Shown here in pieces: positions 12,301 to 19,404 of a stretch of DNA of 64,000 nucleotides. Both the position numbers and the translations under genes were made by a program. The notes beneath the pieces were generated by a model. That model saw nothing but the letters and a program-made list of their open reading frames with translations, made no database searches and had not been told where the DNA came from. Numbering within the stretch: the stretch's first letter is position 1; each line of letters starts with the position of its first letter. Source of the DNA: Petrolisthes cinctipes (taxonomy: Eukaryota > Arthropoda > Malacostraca > Decapoda > Porcellanidae); assembly GCA_033782935.1 (NCBI GenBank), contig JAWQEG010000171.1:1-64000 (forward strand). Direction: 5' to 3'.

Positions 12301-15299
12301 ACCTTAAGGAACCCTGTGATATAGTCAGAAAGTTTGAGATACTGTACACGAGTCCTTCAACTATTGCCACGAAACACACACACACACCTATATGGAAGGA
12401 GAGCCTGTTTCGTGGAAGAGTCAGAAGGAATCAGAAGCCTCCAATTCTCATACATGATCACAGGGTCCTTAAGGGGGTATATAGCACATTGTTTTGTGTG
12501 GTATATGATTCCTCCATACTATTCCAGGCAACAGGATACCATTATATTTTTTCATCTGGGTCTGTTTCCTGGCATACTTTGGAGGAATCAGGGCACTCCA
12601 ATCTTTCAGAAGTATACTATTCCTTTAAGGGACCCTGTGATGTAGTCAGAATATATGGAGGATAGTGAGTCCTTCAATTATTACCACGAAACACCAACTA
12701 TATAATTATAAGGAGCTTGTTTCGTGGCATAGTCAGGAGGAATCAGAAGCCACCAGGTCTCGTAAACGATCACAGGGTCCTTAATGCCTCCACTATTATT
12801 GGCGATACAGGGTTCCATAGTTGTCGCTACACATACTGACCTTGTGGGGAGGGAGTTGTGTTTCAGGTACAGCCACAATCAAATAACCACCAACACTTTC
12901 CTTCCATCGTGCAAGTAAATCAGTATCATATCGAAATATAATCATACAACTATTTATGTCAACTCAACTCCCTCAATTATTATTATTATGAGGTGCTGCA
13001 AAATCATACATGTGTTGTCTGTTGTTTATTACCAAGATATTTACTACGATGGAAGGAAAGTGTTGGTGGATATTTGATTGTGGCTGTACACTCGGCAAAG
13101 AAGTATTGTAATTCCCCTATGGATAGTTATAGTTAAATTTCAATGTAAGGATGGTTCAGATACTTTTTTTGCCGACTGTACACACTTATGGTTAAACTAT
13201 TGTAGTGGATCGTATAATTTTAATAATCTTAAGTATATCTTATTGAAACGTTATAAATGTTTTCCTGGTAAAGAGTTATTTTATCTTAGTGAAACGTTAT
13301 TATATTTTTGAGAAACGTTGACTTTTTTGTTGCATGACGTTTGAGTAATACACGCATATGATTTTAATATTTTAGTGAATCGTTATTATATTTTAGTAAA
13401 TCGTTTTAATGTTTTAGTGAAACGTTATTACATTTAGTGAAACGTTATCGTATTTTAAAGAAACATTGACTTGTTTTGGTGACGTTTGAGAATAAGAATG
13501 CACACCTATGATTACAATAGTTTAGTGAAACGTTAATATATTGTAGTGAAACGTTTAATACTTTAGTGAAACGTTATTACAAATTAGTGAAAAGTGTTAA
13601 TACTTTAGTGAAACGTTTTTATACTTTAGTGAAACGTTATTACAAAATAGTGAATCGTTTTAATATTTCAGTGAAGATTATTATATTATAGTAAAACATT
13701 GACTCGTGTTGAGAATAAGTATACACACCTACAGTATATAATTATGGTTACAATAACAATAACAACACATTTAGGTTCCTGGGTTACGGCTTCCTGGAGT
13801 ACGGACCACGTGTGTTGAGCCACTTACAAGATGAAGACACCTCGTCCCACTACCTGCAGGACGAGATCTTCCCCAAGGTGGCCAAATGTGTGTTCCATAA
13901 GTTCGGACCCTCGGGAACTATTATGAGACACGATGCCCTCTGTGTCCTGCCGCTAAACATACTCAATGAAAAGATATTTGCCTTCGTCTGGTATTGGTAA
14001 GCAGACACATAAACATACATACATACATACAGTGTTACGAGAGGGAGATATGTGAATGGCCAATCTGACTATTAAGAATGAATACTTATTTAAAGCAACA
14101 GATATTAATAAACCCATTTGTAACCAACCAAGTTCTATATTACTCGGTGTAAAACCAAACACAAAGTAAAAACAATTAACAATTATTATTAACACTAAGT
14201 AGTAGGACAAACACAATACAATGAATGAAATTAAATCAAATATTCCCGTACTGTACCTCAAAGAATTAATCACTCACTCAACACTTGATGAATGCACAGT
14301 AAAAAATATTATATCGTATGCCTAGACTTGCGAGCTCATGGGGGCACGCACTGGTAAATTACGACAAGAAGTGACACAGCAATAATAATAATTCACTTAA
14401 TAACACGATAATTATAATGATGAGACTTCACTTATTTACTCAACAGTTACAGTTGTGAGTTATGACAGAGTGAAACACGGTACTTTAATACTGGCAAAAA
14501 TTCCTTAGTTACTTTACTCACTTAACACTTAAATACAATTATATTAACTTGGATGAGTTTACAAATAGAAATATATGCAAGGAGAAACTATACCATAGGA
14601 CTTATATATCTAACCCTGGGGTTGATAATCCAATATAATGCCCTCGTCAGGCTGATACTGGTGACGGTGGCTACAGTGTTGGGTCTTGTGTACCGCCTGG
14701 CTACCTTGACGCCTGAGGTCCGTCGTGTTCTGCTGAGGGCCCGCTCCAGACTCGCTGATGGTGACAAGGTTGACAGCATATCCAGGAAGTGTTATGTTGG
14801 TGATTGGTTCATGCTCTACCTTCTGGGTATGTGTGTCTGTGTTTATGTAGGATAGGTTCTAGGGTAAGGTGTAAACTACTGAATACAGGGAATTAGGTTA
14901 TTAGAGAGACTGTTTTGTTGGCAAACTGAAAGGGATAGGTAGGATATAAATTGGGTAGTTAGGGTCAGGTATTTGCTACTGAATAGGAAGTTAGATTTTA
15001 TTAAGGAGACTCTTTTGTTGGCAAAATAGAAGGGATAGGTTGGCTATATAAAGGCTTGCTAGGGGTGTGGTATCAACTATTACTGAACAGGGAATTACAT
15101 TATTTAAGAGGGTAATACAGTGTTGGTAAGTCTGGAGCAACTGATGGCTTCAAACTATTCCAAGCAACAGACAAATGATAACTCGAGCTGATCGAATATA
15201 TTTTTATCCATTCCAGCGAAGAACATGGACGCCTTCGCCTTCAAGGACTTCATAGACGCTCTGACGGTGAAGTTGGTGGAGAAGGAACATCTTTTGTAA
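1551..15299 (+). CDS. inx2-like: Innexin gap-junction protein, Inx2-like, five exons (whole gene)
   Basis: Joining the five exons gives one 360-residue frame. Innexins are four-pass membrane proteins; oligomers form gap-junction channels or hemichannels passing ions and small molecules between invertebrate cells. Visible marks: a short cytoplasmic N-terminus; membrane segments near residues 32-43, 113-127, 178-197 and 269-291; two cysteines in extracellular loop 1 (C54, C68, the latter in YCW) and two in loop 2 (C239, C257); and the family signature KYYQWV at 108-113. The GDPIDCIV, FHKFGPSG and CVLPLNI stretches and the RARSRLA tail resemble arthropod innexin 2 more than other paralogues, which is recalled knowledge rather than an alignment. 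Length matches the usual 360-400. The start fits the family N-terminus. All introns are GT..AG and total length is a multiple of three. The C-terminal tail after membrane segment 4 is short. No stop or frameshift interrupts it, so it is probably functional. Confidence 0.93.
1965..2210. repeat. GTGT-rich low-complexity start of intron 1, with one duplicated block
   Basis: The block GGGAGTGAGTAAG..GTGTTGTGGGGATTTGTTG..GTGTAGTGTAGGAGTGAGTGT occurs twice (about 2000-2060 and 2118-2175). Confidence 0.65.
2303..2425 (-). mobile_element. Family B MITE, partial
   Basis: Carries the B core (TGTCAGGAAACAGAACC, then CAGTTGCTCCAG) but lacks clear TTAA ends. Confidence 0.6.
2806..2863. repeat. (GA)n microsatellite
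   Basis: About 29 uninterrupted GA units, preceded by a GT-rich stretch (2510-2750). Confidence 0.95.
2951..3116 (-). mobile_element. Family A TTAA foldback MITE
   Basis: Family A definition: TTAA, terminal inverted repeat GGGACCCTGTGAT, subterminal ATTGGAGG/CCTCCAAT, and inner arms GCCACGAAAC and GTTTCGTGGC around a CA-rich loop, about 155-170 bp. This copy has a degraded left end and TTCCAATAAAC in place of GCCACGAAAC. Confidence 0.8.
3211..3366 (-). mobile_element. Family A MITE
   Basis: Full length, with TTAAGGGCCCTGTGAT at the left and ATCACTGGGTCC at the right. The inner arms CCACGAAAC/GTTTCGTGG are intact. Its right end runs straight into a family C copy. Confidence 0.88.
3363..4863. 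mobile_element. Family C MITE split by a 1.33-kb transposon
   Basis: Family C definition: TTAA, GGGGAGATTCTCTTGTTGG, AATTGGAAGGCTACTGATTC, CTCCAAACTATGCC, CACGAAACAG; then the mirror image, ending CCCCTTAA. The left part lies at 3363-3502 and the right part (TCACCAACAAAAG..CCTTAA) at 4838-4863. Confidence 0.87.
3503..4835. mobile_element. 1333-bp DNA element inserted in family C copy
   Basis: Ends are AGGCGAGCCCACACTTT and its exact inverse; similarity continues through GTTGCCAAA. Flanking AT (3501-3502, 4836-4837) restores the family C sequence when the element is removed, so AT is the apparent target duplication. The interior is AT-rich, with several scattered TTACCCTAA motifs (3928-3980, 4308-4396) and no transposase. 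Confidence 0.8.
4971..4997. repeat. (GA)n microsatellite
   Basis: About 13 GA units. A GT run follows at 5084-5102 and G-rich sequence continues to 5240. Confidence 0.9.
5249..5413 (+). mobile_element. Family A MITE
   Basis: CCCTGTGTGTGATGTAGTCAG at the left, inner arm TGCCACGAAGC and partner GTTTCATGGC, ATCACAGGGTCCTTAAGG at the right. Its right TTAAGG opens the minisatellite that follows. Confidence 0.82.
5403..5935. repeat. G-rich minisatellite, unit about 45 bp
   Basis: About eleven copies of a unit joining GGGATTAAGGTTGGGGTGGG, GGGTGAGGAGGGGTG and TTGGATGAA. Many runs of three or more G allow G-quadruplexes on the + strand. G-rich non-tandem sequence continues to 6250. Confidence 0.9.
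6318..6600. repeat. (GA)n then GTGTATGT-rich tract
   Basis: About 17 GA units at 6319-6354, then irregular GTGT, GCAT and GTATGTAGTAC repeats. Confidence 0.85.
6699..6857 (+). mobile_element. Family A MITE
   Basis: Left end degraded to CACGTGATGTAGTCAG. ATTGGAGGTTAGTGAG, GCCACGAAAC and TTCACAGGGTCCTTAA are clear. Confidence 0.82.
7063..7224 (+). mobile_element. Family B TTAA foldback MITE
   Basis: Family B definition: TTAA, GGGGG(T/A)AAT end, GTTGGTAAATCTGGAGCAAC, TGATTCCTCCAAACTATTCC, AAGCAACAGAACACCATTA, CTGTTTCCTGGCATACTTTG, GAGGAATCAAGGCACTCC, then ATTACCCCCTTAA. This copy is full length with TTAA at both ends. Confidence 0.88.
7310..7950. repeat. Purine tract with internal minisatellite
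   Basis: GGGAGGGA-type sequence over 640 bp. The block GAGGGATAGGTATACGAAGG recurs at 7345-7455 and AGGGAGAGGCAGGGAGTGAG recurs at 7830-7945. Strand asymmetry is almost complete. The - strand Pro/Ser-rich frames are artefacts. Confidence 0.9.
8080..8520. repeat. 21-bp minisatellite (AACACAACATCTCAAATAGTC)n, shown in part
   Basis: About 20 copies of a 21-bp unit built on CAACATCTCAAATAGT with alternatives such as CTGAAATAGT. Because 21 is divisible by three, a + strand frame (7996-8577) stays open and repeats NTTSQIV; there is no sign it is a gene. Confidence 0.88.
8637..8791 (-). mobile_element. Family A MITE
   Basis: Exact TTAA on both sides (8637-8640, 8788-8791); ends GAACCCGGTGACC and TCACAGGGTCCC; inner arm TGCCACGAAAC. 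Confidence 0.88.
8981..9132. mobile_element. 152-bp foldback element
   Basis: Arms ACTATCAAAGACAAAACTCG and its inverse, 25 bp, perfect over most of the length. The middle is AT-rich and non-coding. Confidence 0.75.
9229..9461. mobile_element. TA-target element, family T4
   Basis: Ends TATGGTTGGTCACTGGAATT and AATTCTTGAGGCCAACAATA are inverse; TA flanks. The inner blocks GGCTATATGGAAAGAGAGG and GTTGAATTGCAGTTACGTAG recur in the copies at 59121 and 62984. It shares its left TA with the T3 element. Confidence 0.75.
9598..9625. mobile_element. Single end of a T1-like TA element
   Basis: TACAGCCGGCGGCAAAAGTC matches the T1 terminus (see 15981). No matching right end is found nearby. Nothing is recognised in the remainder of 9462-10009. 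Confidence 0.5.
10010..10105 (+). repeat. Dispersed repeat J, copy 1
   Basis: GGAGGCTCTAG, CTGACAGGCAAGGGGTCC and AGTCATTGTTAG are shared with 28288-28370. Class unknown. Nothing is recognised in 10106-10740 apart from C/G homopolymer runs at 10110-10138. Confidence 0.5.
10741..10897 (+). mobile_element. Family B MITE, ends decayed
   Basis: GTTGGTGGTAAATCTGTAGCA, TTCCAAGCAACAGGTCACC and CTGTTTCCTGGCATACTTTG are present. TTAA is not clear at either end. It lies 146 bp upstream of innexin exon 2. Confidence 0.75.
11044..11285 (+). CDS. inx2-like: Innexin exon 2 (residues 121-201)
   Basis: Begins AGMFYMPRYIWKRWE, the usual innexin continuation of membrane segment 2, then the cytoplasmic loop and membrane segment 3 (CEIFNLLNVVGQIY). 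The acceptor is TTGCAG at 11043 with a poor pyrimidine tract. The donor is GTGCAG at 11286, phase 2. The frame runs on past the donor, so the end is set by the match into exon 3. Confidence 0.92.
11286..11860. repeat. Degenerate GTGTTAGTGG/TTTTGTTGTGTTAA repeats in intron 2
   Basis: Loose repeats of TATAGTGTTAGTG..TTTTGTTGTGTTAA..GGGTATA, interrupted by the family H element. A TTGCTGCT-type low-complexity stretch follows at 11865-12115. Confidence 0.6.
11429..11651. mobile_element. TA-target MITE, family H, copy 1
   Basis: Inverted ends TACAGCCACAATTAAATA and TTATTTGATTATGGCTG; subterminal CTTTTCTTCCATCGTA and TACGATGGAAGGAAAG. About 220 bp, non-coding. Copies at 12868 and 21892. Confidence 0.8.
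12139..12307 (+). mobile_element. Family B MITE, first of a four-copy chain
   Basis: Left CTAAGGGGGATG, right TTACCGTACCACCTTAA. The right TTAA (12304-12307) is also the left TTAA of the next copy. Confidence 0.88.
12304..12472 (+). mobile_element. Family A MITE, second in chain
   Basis: TTAAGGAACCCTGTGATATAG to GATCACAGGGTCCTTAA, with a CA run in the loop. Shares TTAA with both neighbours. Confidence 0.9.
12469..12628 (+). mobile_element. Family B MITE, third in chain
   Basis: TTAAGGGGGTATATAG to TACTATTCCTTTAA; core GATTCCTCCATACTATTCC and CTGTTTCCTGGCATACTTTG. Confidence 0.88.
12625..12784 (+). mobile_element. Family A MITE, fourth in chain
   Basis: TTAAGGGACCCTGTGATGTAG to CGATCACAGGGTCCTTAA. 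The inner arm reads TACCACGAAAC; the partner GTTTCGTGGC is intact. Confidence 0.9.
12868..13088. mobile_element. TA-target MITE, family H, copy 2
   Basis: TACAGCCACAATCAAATA and ATTTGATTGTGGCTGTA are near-perfect inverse ends, with TA on both sides. Its right TA is the left TA of the next small element. Confidence 0.85.
13087..13180. mobile_element. 94-bp TA-target foldback
   Basis: TACACTCGGCAAAGAAGTAT and ATACTTTTTTTGCCGACTGTA are inverse. Tip to tip with family H. Confidence 0.65.
13236..13760. repeat. AACGTT-motif array in innexin intron 2
   Basis: About 17 occurrences of AGTGAAACGTT or one-base variants (GAATCGTT, GAAACATT), spaced roughly 18-25 bp, joined by TATTATATTTT-type linkers. 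A longer block (GAAACGTTGAC..TTGAGTAATACAC..CATATGAT) appears three times, at about 13311, 13461 and 13695, giving a higher-order period. The array ends about 15 bp before exon 3. Confidence 0.8.
13775..13996 (+). CDS. inx2-like: Innexin exon 3 (residues 201-275)
   Basis: The acceptor TTTAG at 13774 completes the split Arg codon, then FLGYGFLEYG. Encodes extracellular loop 2 with C239 and C257 and the conserved FHKFGPSG and CVLPLNILNEKIF stretches, into membrane segment 4. Donor GTAAGC at 13997 splits a Trp codon. Confidence 0.93.
14651..14826 (+). CDS. inx2-like: Innexin exon 4 (residues 275-334)
   Basis: Acceptor TCGTCAG at 14650. Encodes the rest of membrane segment 4 and the start of the cytoplasmic tail (LLRARSRLA, GDWFMLYLL). 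Donor GTATGT at 14827 after one base of an Ala codon. The frame is open upstream to 14553, but that part does not resemble innexin and is read as intron. Confidence 0.9.
15104..15171 (+). mobile_element. Family B MITE, left half only
   Basis: TTAAGAGGGTAATACAG, GTTGGTAAGTCTGGAGCAAC, CAAACTATTCCAAGCAACAG, then it stops. Lies in intron 4, 45 bp before exon 5. Confidence 0.75.
15217..15299 (+). CDS. inx2-like: Innexin exon 5, C-terminus and stop
   Basis: Acceptor TTCCAG at 15216 with a good pyrimidine tract; phase fits exon 4. Encodes the last 26 residues, matching the family's weakly conserved tail (KNMDAFAFKDFID), then TAA at 15297-15299. It is too short to stand alone and was found from the frame and the tail pattern. 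Confidence 0.82.
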
Positions 15300-15355
15300 C
15301 CCTGGTCCCACTCACTACCTTGGTTATGATTTACTATCCCACAACACAAAGAGCC

Positions 15356-15458
15356 GTATTCAAGAACATTCATGGTGTGGTATTGGTACGATGGCTCTGT
15401 TGTTTGTCCATGGAGTCATCGTATGCACCATAAATGTATGTTCTTGAATATGGACCAT
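15356..15458. repeat. Foldback repeat in the likely innexin 3' UTR
   Basis: Outer arms TATTCAAGAACA and TGTTCTTGAATA enclose inner arms around TACGATGGCTC and GAGTCATCGTA. The inner part recurs at 61548-61600, so this is a dispersed foldback rather than a unique UTR structure. Confidence 0.6.
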
Positions 15459-15485
15459 ACATTCACAGACACCACACAATATACA

Positions 15486-15630
15486 CCACGTACAGTACAC
15501 ACATGCACCTCTATACACACACACACCACAAAACACACACATGCACCTCTATACACACACACATGCACCTCTATACACACACACACACGTACCACAAAAC
15601 ATACACATACACCTCCATACACACACTCTA
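15486..15630. repeat. CACACATGCACCTCTATACA tandem repeat
   Basis: Four to five copies of a CACCTCTATACACACACACA unit with CA runs. Follows the 3' UTR foldback. Confidence 0.8.
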
Positions 15631-15672
15631 TTACTCTACAATTACATAACATTAATAGACCATAGGTGTTAA

Positions 15673-15812
15673 TTAAGGGTACTACAGTGTTGGTAAAATA
15701 AATCTGGAGCAACTAATTCCTCCATACTCTTCCAGGCACCAGGAAACCATAATACTTGTTGATCTGGTCCTGTTTCCTGGCATACATTGGAGGAATCAAG
15801 GAGCTGCAATGT
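15673..15812 (+). mobile_element. Family B MITE, right end cut by a TA element
   Basis: TTAAGGGTACTACAG to GAGCTGCAATG. It is interrupted at the TA that in the B consensus lies in CAATGTACC. Carries the AATAAA noted above. Confidence 0.82.
15697..15702 (+). promoter_or_regulatory. Possible polyadenylation signal AATAAA
   Basis: First AATAAA downstream of the innexin stop, about 400 bases on. It lies inside a family-B MITE, at a place where other copies read GTAAATCTGG and lack the signal. Use in vivo is inference. Confidence 0.35.
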
Positions 15813-15982
15813 ACAGTACCGTATATTCGCATTCCAAAATATGTATCCAGGCTTGCTTCGAATAGCATTAAGTGAGTTCAAGCAATTATAAAACATGATA
15901 TGCGTTGTAAATTTTTTCCAAGTACGTCAAATGATTCGAAACTTCAACAAGACCTGGATACAAATGTTGGATTGCTAATGTA
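15812..15982. mobile_element. TA-target foldback, family T3
   Basis: TACAGTACCG..ATTCGCATTCCAAAATATG, ATCCAGGCTTGCTTCGAATA; right half ATTCGAAACTTCAACAAGAC, CTGGATACAAATGTTGG. Shares its right TA with T1. Confidence 0.7.
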
Positions 15983-16097
15983 CAGTCGGCGGCAGAAGTC
16001 CTGTCACTCCACCTGTTTCACCGAGACCCGCAGTGTTCATGGAATCTCGCGCCTCGGTGAAACAAATGAGGCGACAGGACTTTTGCCGCCGACTGTA
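15981..16097. mobile_element. TA-target foldback, family T1
   Basis: TACAGTCGGCGGCAGAAGTC with its inverse GACTTTTGCCGCCGACTGTA; inner arms TTTCACCGAGACCC and CCTCGGTGAAA. It is almost entirely arm, 117 bp. The termini resemble Tc1/mariner-type ends. Confidence 0.85.
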
Positions 16098-16330
16098 CAG
16101 TACTCCTCTTACTTTAACCCCAATAACCCAAACCATCCCACGACACACACATACAAAGATACAAGTTCTGCTGGCATTGTTTCTTCACACGTACAGTCTT
16201 CCTTCTTCTAGTCTAATCTATTTATGTGTGTTTAGAGAACCTTTGGAGATAGGAAAGATATGTGTGTGTGTGGTTGAGTGAGAGTGTGTCCTAGGAAGGA
16301 TTATTCACTGTAAACATAGATTTTTGTATC

Positions 16331-16495
16331 TGGGAAGTACGGTACGGTGTAGGTAAATTTTGGAGCAACTTCATTGCTCCAAACTATTCCAAGCAACACA
16401 CCAACATTATTTTTGTTCATCTGGTCCTGTTTCTTGGCATACTTTGGAGGAATCAAGGCACTCTTAATGTACCAAAAGTGTATCACCCCCTTCAA
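16331..16495 (+). mobile_element. Family B MITE
   Basis: GTGTAGGTAAATTTTGGAGC, CTGTTTCTTGGCATACTTTG, ATCACCCCCTTCAA. The right TCAA (a mutated TTAA) is shared with the next family C copy. Confidence 0.82.
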
Positions 16496-16641
16496 GGTAG
16501 ATTCTTTTGTTGGTGAATTGGAAGGTCTCTGATTCCTCCAAACACATCCCCCCATTAGTAACATTAACGTCGTTTGTTTCTTGCCACAGTTTGGAGGAAT
16601 CACTTGCCCTCCACTTCACCAAAAAGAGAATCTGCCCTTAA
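16492..16641. mobile_element. Family C MITE
   Basis: AAGGTAGATTCTTTTGTTGG, TGAATTGGAAGGTCTCTG, then TTCACCAAAAAGAGAATCTG, CCCTTAA. The inner arm on the left is decayed. Confidence 0.82.
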
Positions 16642-16698
16642 CAATATATGAGTTTTGTTTACTTACTTAGTCAAACACCTTTATAGGAACTTTATTCT

Positions 16699-16871
16699 TT
16701 AATTTTGGGGGAGAACCATTTTTTGTATAAATCGAAGGGCTACTGATTACTCCAAACACTCCACGGAAAGTAATCACCTCAATGTTGCTAATAATGGAGA
16801 TCTGTTTCGTGGTATAGTTTATTGGATTCAGCCGCCCTCCATTTAAAATAAAAAAAAGTTCTCTTCCTTAA
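16699..16871. mobile_element. Family C MITE, diverged
   Basis: GGGCTACTGATTACTCCAAAC, CTGTTTCGTGGTATAGTTT and a TTCTCTTCCTTAA right end shared with the next family A copy. Confidence 0.7.
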
Positions 16872-17020
16872 GGGACCCTGTGATGTTGTCAGAAAATTGG
16901 AGGTAAATGAGTCCTTTAAATATTACCATGAAACACCACCCATATGGAAGGAGCTTGCTTTGTGGCATAGTCAGGAGGAACCAGAAGCCTCCAATTCTCA
17001 TACATGATCACAGGGTCCTT
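16868..17020 (+). mobile_element. Family A MITE
   Basis: TTAAGGGACCCTGTGATGTTG to ATGATCACAGGGTCCTT; inner arm TACCATGAAAC. Nine bases separate it from the next copy. Confidence 0.88.
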
Positions 17021-17029
17021 GGGCATCGT

Positions 17030-17185
17030 TTAAGGGACCCTGTGATCGTATATGAGACCTGGTGGCTTCTGATTCCTCCTGACTATGCCACGAAACAAGC
17101 TCCTTTAATGTAGGTGGTGTTTCATGGCAATATTTGAAGGACTCACTAACCTCCGATTTTTTTTCTACATCACGGGGGTCCTTAA
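17030..17185 (-). mobile_element. Family A MITE, opposite orientation
   Basis: TTAAGGGACCCTGTGATCGTA to ACATCACGGGGGTCCTTAA. With the previous copy it forms a head-to-head pair, so the pair is itself a roughly 310-bp palindrome. Confidence 0.9.
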
Positions 17186-17668
17186 GGTGAGTGAATTAGA
17201 CTGACTCCGTATGTTGATGTTCATATTTTATTGGTGTGTGTTCATAATTTGTCGACGTTTGTTTGTAGTTGTTTGTTCATGGACTAATGTGAGTGTGTTA
17301 TATAATAATCATCATATACAGTTATCCTAATTAAATAGTAAGGTAATTCTTGATACTTTGTTTTTTATTCCATTATATTGTGTTGCTTTTGCCAACCTGA
17401 TATTATGTAGTTTTTGAGTAGCCTATCTAATATAGTGTACTAACTTCATCACGTTGTTTATGAGTAACACACACACAGCCACCGAATATGTTACTGTGTC
17501 ATGCAGCAATTTACACTATTCCACCAGATTCAACAACCTATTTTCCACATCTAATATGATTATTTAACGAGGAACCAAACTCCCCTGATGAATGTATGGC
17601 AGTGAAACTTGTTCAGGCATTGAAAAAGTCTTTATCACCAAGCAGGTATGTGTGAATTACTTTGTAGT
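17186..17668. other. No recognised feature
   Basis: AT-rich, with no long open frame and no repeat shared with the rest of the window that I could see. Confidence 0.5.
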
Positions 17669-17820
17669 CTAAGGGACCCTGTGATATCATCAGAAAATTG
17701 GAGATAAATGAGTCTTTCAAATATTGCAACGAAATACAACATATATGGAAGGAGTTTGTTTTATGGCATGGTCAGGAGGAATCACAGGCCTCCAATTTTC
17801 ATACACGATCACAGGGTCCG
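17669..17820 (+). mobile_element. Family A MITE
   Basis: CTAAGGGACCCTGTGATATC to CGATCACAGGGTCC, inner arm GCAACGAAAT and partner GTTTTATGGC. Right TTAA lost. Confidence 0.85.
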
Positions 17821-18159
17821 TCAGTCAGATATAGTATAGGCCATCAACAGCCTGACGGATGGTGGATAGGCCTAATTAAAACCAAGAACCCTGGTTAGAT
17901 TAGTACTCATGTTTCGTACTGATCTCTAGGACGAGTGTCTACTGCGTGGGATATCGACGGTATTGACTCGTCTCACAACAGGTTAAAGTAAGGATATCTA
18001 CTACTGTAGTCTAGAGCTAAAATAAACACCTGTGTCATCGCTTTGTTGTTTTCCATAAAAGATGCAATTATTATCTGCTTGTGTAGAATGGACAGTAATG
18101 AGATGGTCACCCGCCGGTAGTTAAGTACCCATGATCGATCTAGCCAGGTAGTACAGTTA

Positions 18160-18261
18160 CGAGCAGAAGACTGAAGGCCACCTCGTCCATCAACATACAG
18201 GGTTTGTATCTGGTAACGGTGGCAGCTGTGAACTGAATCGAACTTCAGTCGTCTGCTCGGG
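18160..18261. repeat. Short foldback, 102 bp
   Basis: GAGCAGAAGACTGAAG and CTTCAGTCGTCTGCTC are inverse with one mismatch; a second weak inverse pair lies inside. Nothing else is recognised in 17821-18583. Confidence 0.55.
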
Positions 18262-18583
18262 AGAAACAATCTCAATGATAATATGTCAATAAGCAGTTAA
18301 ATGTGCATCTTGACAAATTATCATTGGGAATGTCTAGGGCAAGCAGACGACTCAATCACCTTCTACTGTACACGTGTATTTGTATGCCATCGAGATAGTT
18401 ATTGTTCCATGCCCGACAAGCTACTGTACTATTGGCCAAAAGAATCCGTACACATCATCAGGAAGTTTACAAGTATGGTTTCGCTTACGCTAACGGATCA
18501 GTGTCGGTCCAGGTATGGGTTCGGATCACGGAGCTAATGACTGTTCAGCGGACAGGGTGTCTACATGGAAGTTGATGGAACCA

Positions 18584-18787
18584 GGGCCTGCATTCACAAA
18601 TTCGAAGTTCACTCTTAAGTAAAAATGTTGTTCGTAAGCGTTCATTCATGGCATGGACTAGGACCCGACACTGCTTCGAAACAATAATAGAAAAACAAAC
18701 CATACACTGCTTCGAAATTAACCTGAAACACTATAGTGAGGTCAGTAACGTAATAATACTAACAAGTTCAAAATCTAAGATATTTCG
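18584..18787. mobile_element. Dispersed MITE F, copy 1
   Basis: GGGCCTGCATTCACAAATTC at the left; GTTCATTCATGGCATGGACT and CCTGAAACACTATAGTGAGG inside. The right terminus is truncated after CTAAGATATTT. Copies at 29141 and 55545. Confidence 0.7.
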
Positions 18788-19171
18788 ACTCAGGTGGGCT
18801 CCTAGGGATTGTGAATTGAGAGTGCACCACGATCTCGCCTTTCATCCCTCTCGTGGTTGAAACAGGCAATGAGCAGGAGTATAGTGTATGGTTCAGGGTT
18901 GTAAACTTGCGAGTATAGGTCTTTCCACACCCTAACAATATATTATAGTGGCATGTGTGTTCGAGGCTTCATATGACACTGGTTACATGAATGGAGTCGA
19001 AGTTATCCAGAATGGTTTGGTTCAGATCGATATCTGGGACTGTGGAGGGTATTCATTAAACCTCTTCGAGCTCCCACTTGTTGGAACTTTATGGTTTGAG
19101 ATACGAGCCTTTCCTTCCCTCACAGAGGCTATGAGGAGGGGCAGGTCAAACAGTGCCAGTGAATACAAGTG
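18788..19171. other. No gene recognised; a short dispersed motif at 18786-18822
   Basis: CGACTCAGGTGGGCT with AGGGATTGTG recurs at 63248-63275. A 75-codon open frame at 18948-19175 has no recognisable motif. Confidence 0.4.
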
Positions 19172-19340
19172 TTAATTATGGTGAGATTATTTTGTTGGTG
19201 AATTGTAACGTTTCTAGATATTGCTCCAAAATTATCTATGCCAGGAAACCGATCCCTTATTAGTACCATTGAGGGCGTCTGTTTTCTGGCATAGTTGGGA
19301 GGAATCAGTAGCCTTCCAATTTGCCAACAAGAGAATGTAA
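19172..19340. mobile_element. Family C MITE, diverged
   Basis: GAGATTATTTTGTTGGTGAAT, ATGCCAGGAAACCGATCCC, CTGTTTTCTGGCATAGTTGG, AGTAGCCTTCCAATTTGCCA. Confidence 0.8.
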
Positions 19341-19404
19341 GGGGTCCATACACTGTTATGCGTGCCTGAATTATTATTAATTTGTAAGTATTGCTATCCT
19401 ATTA

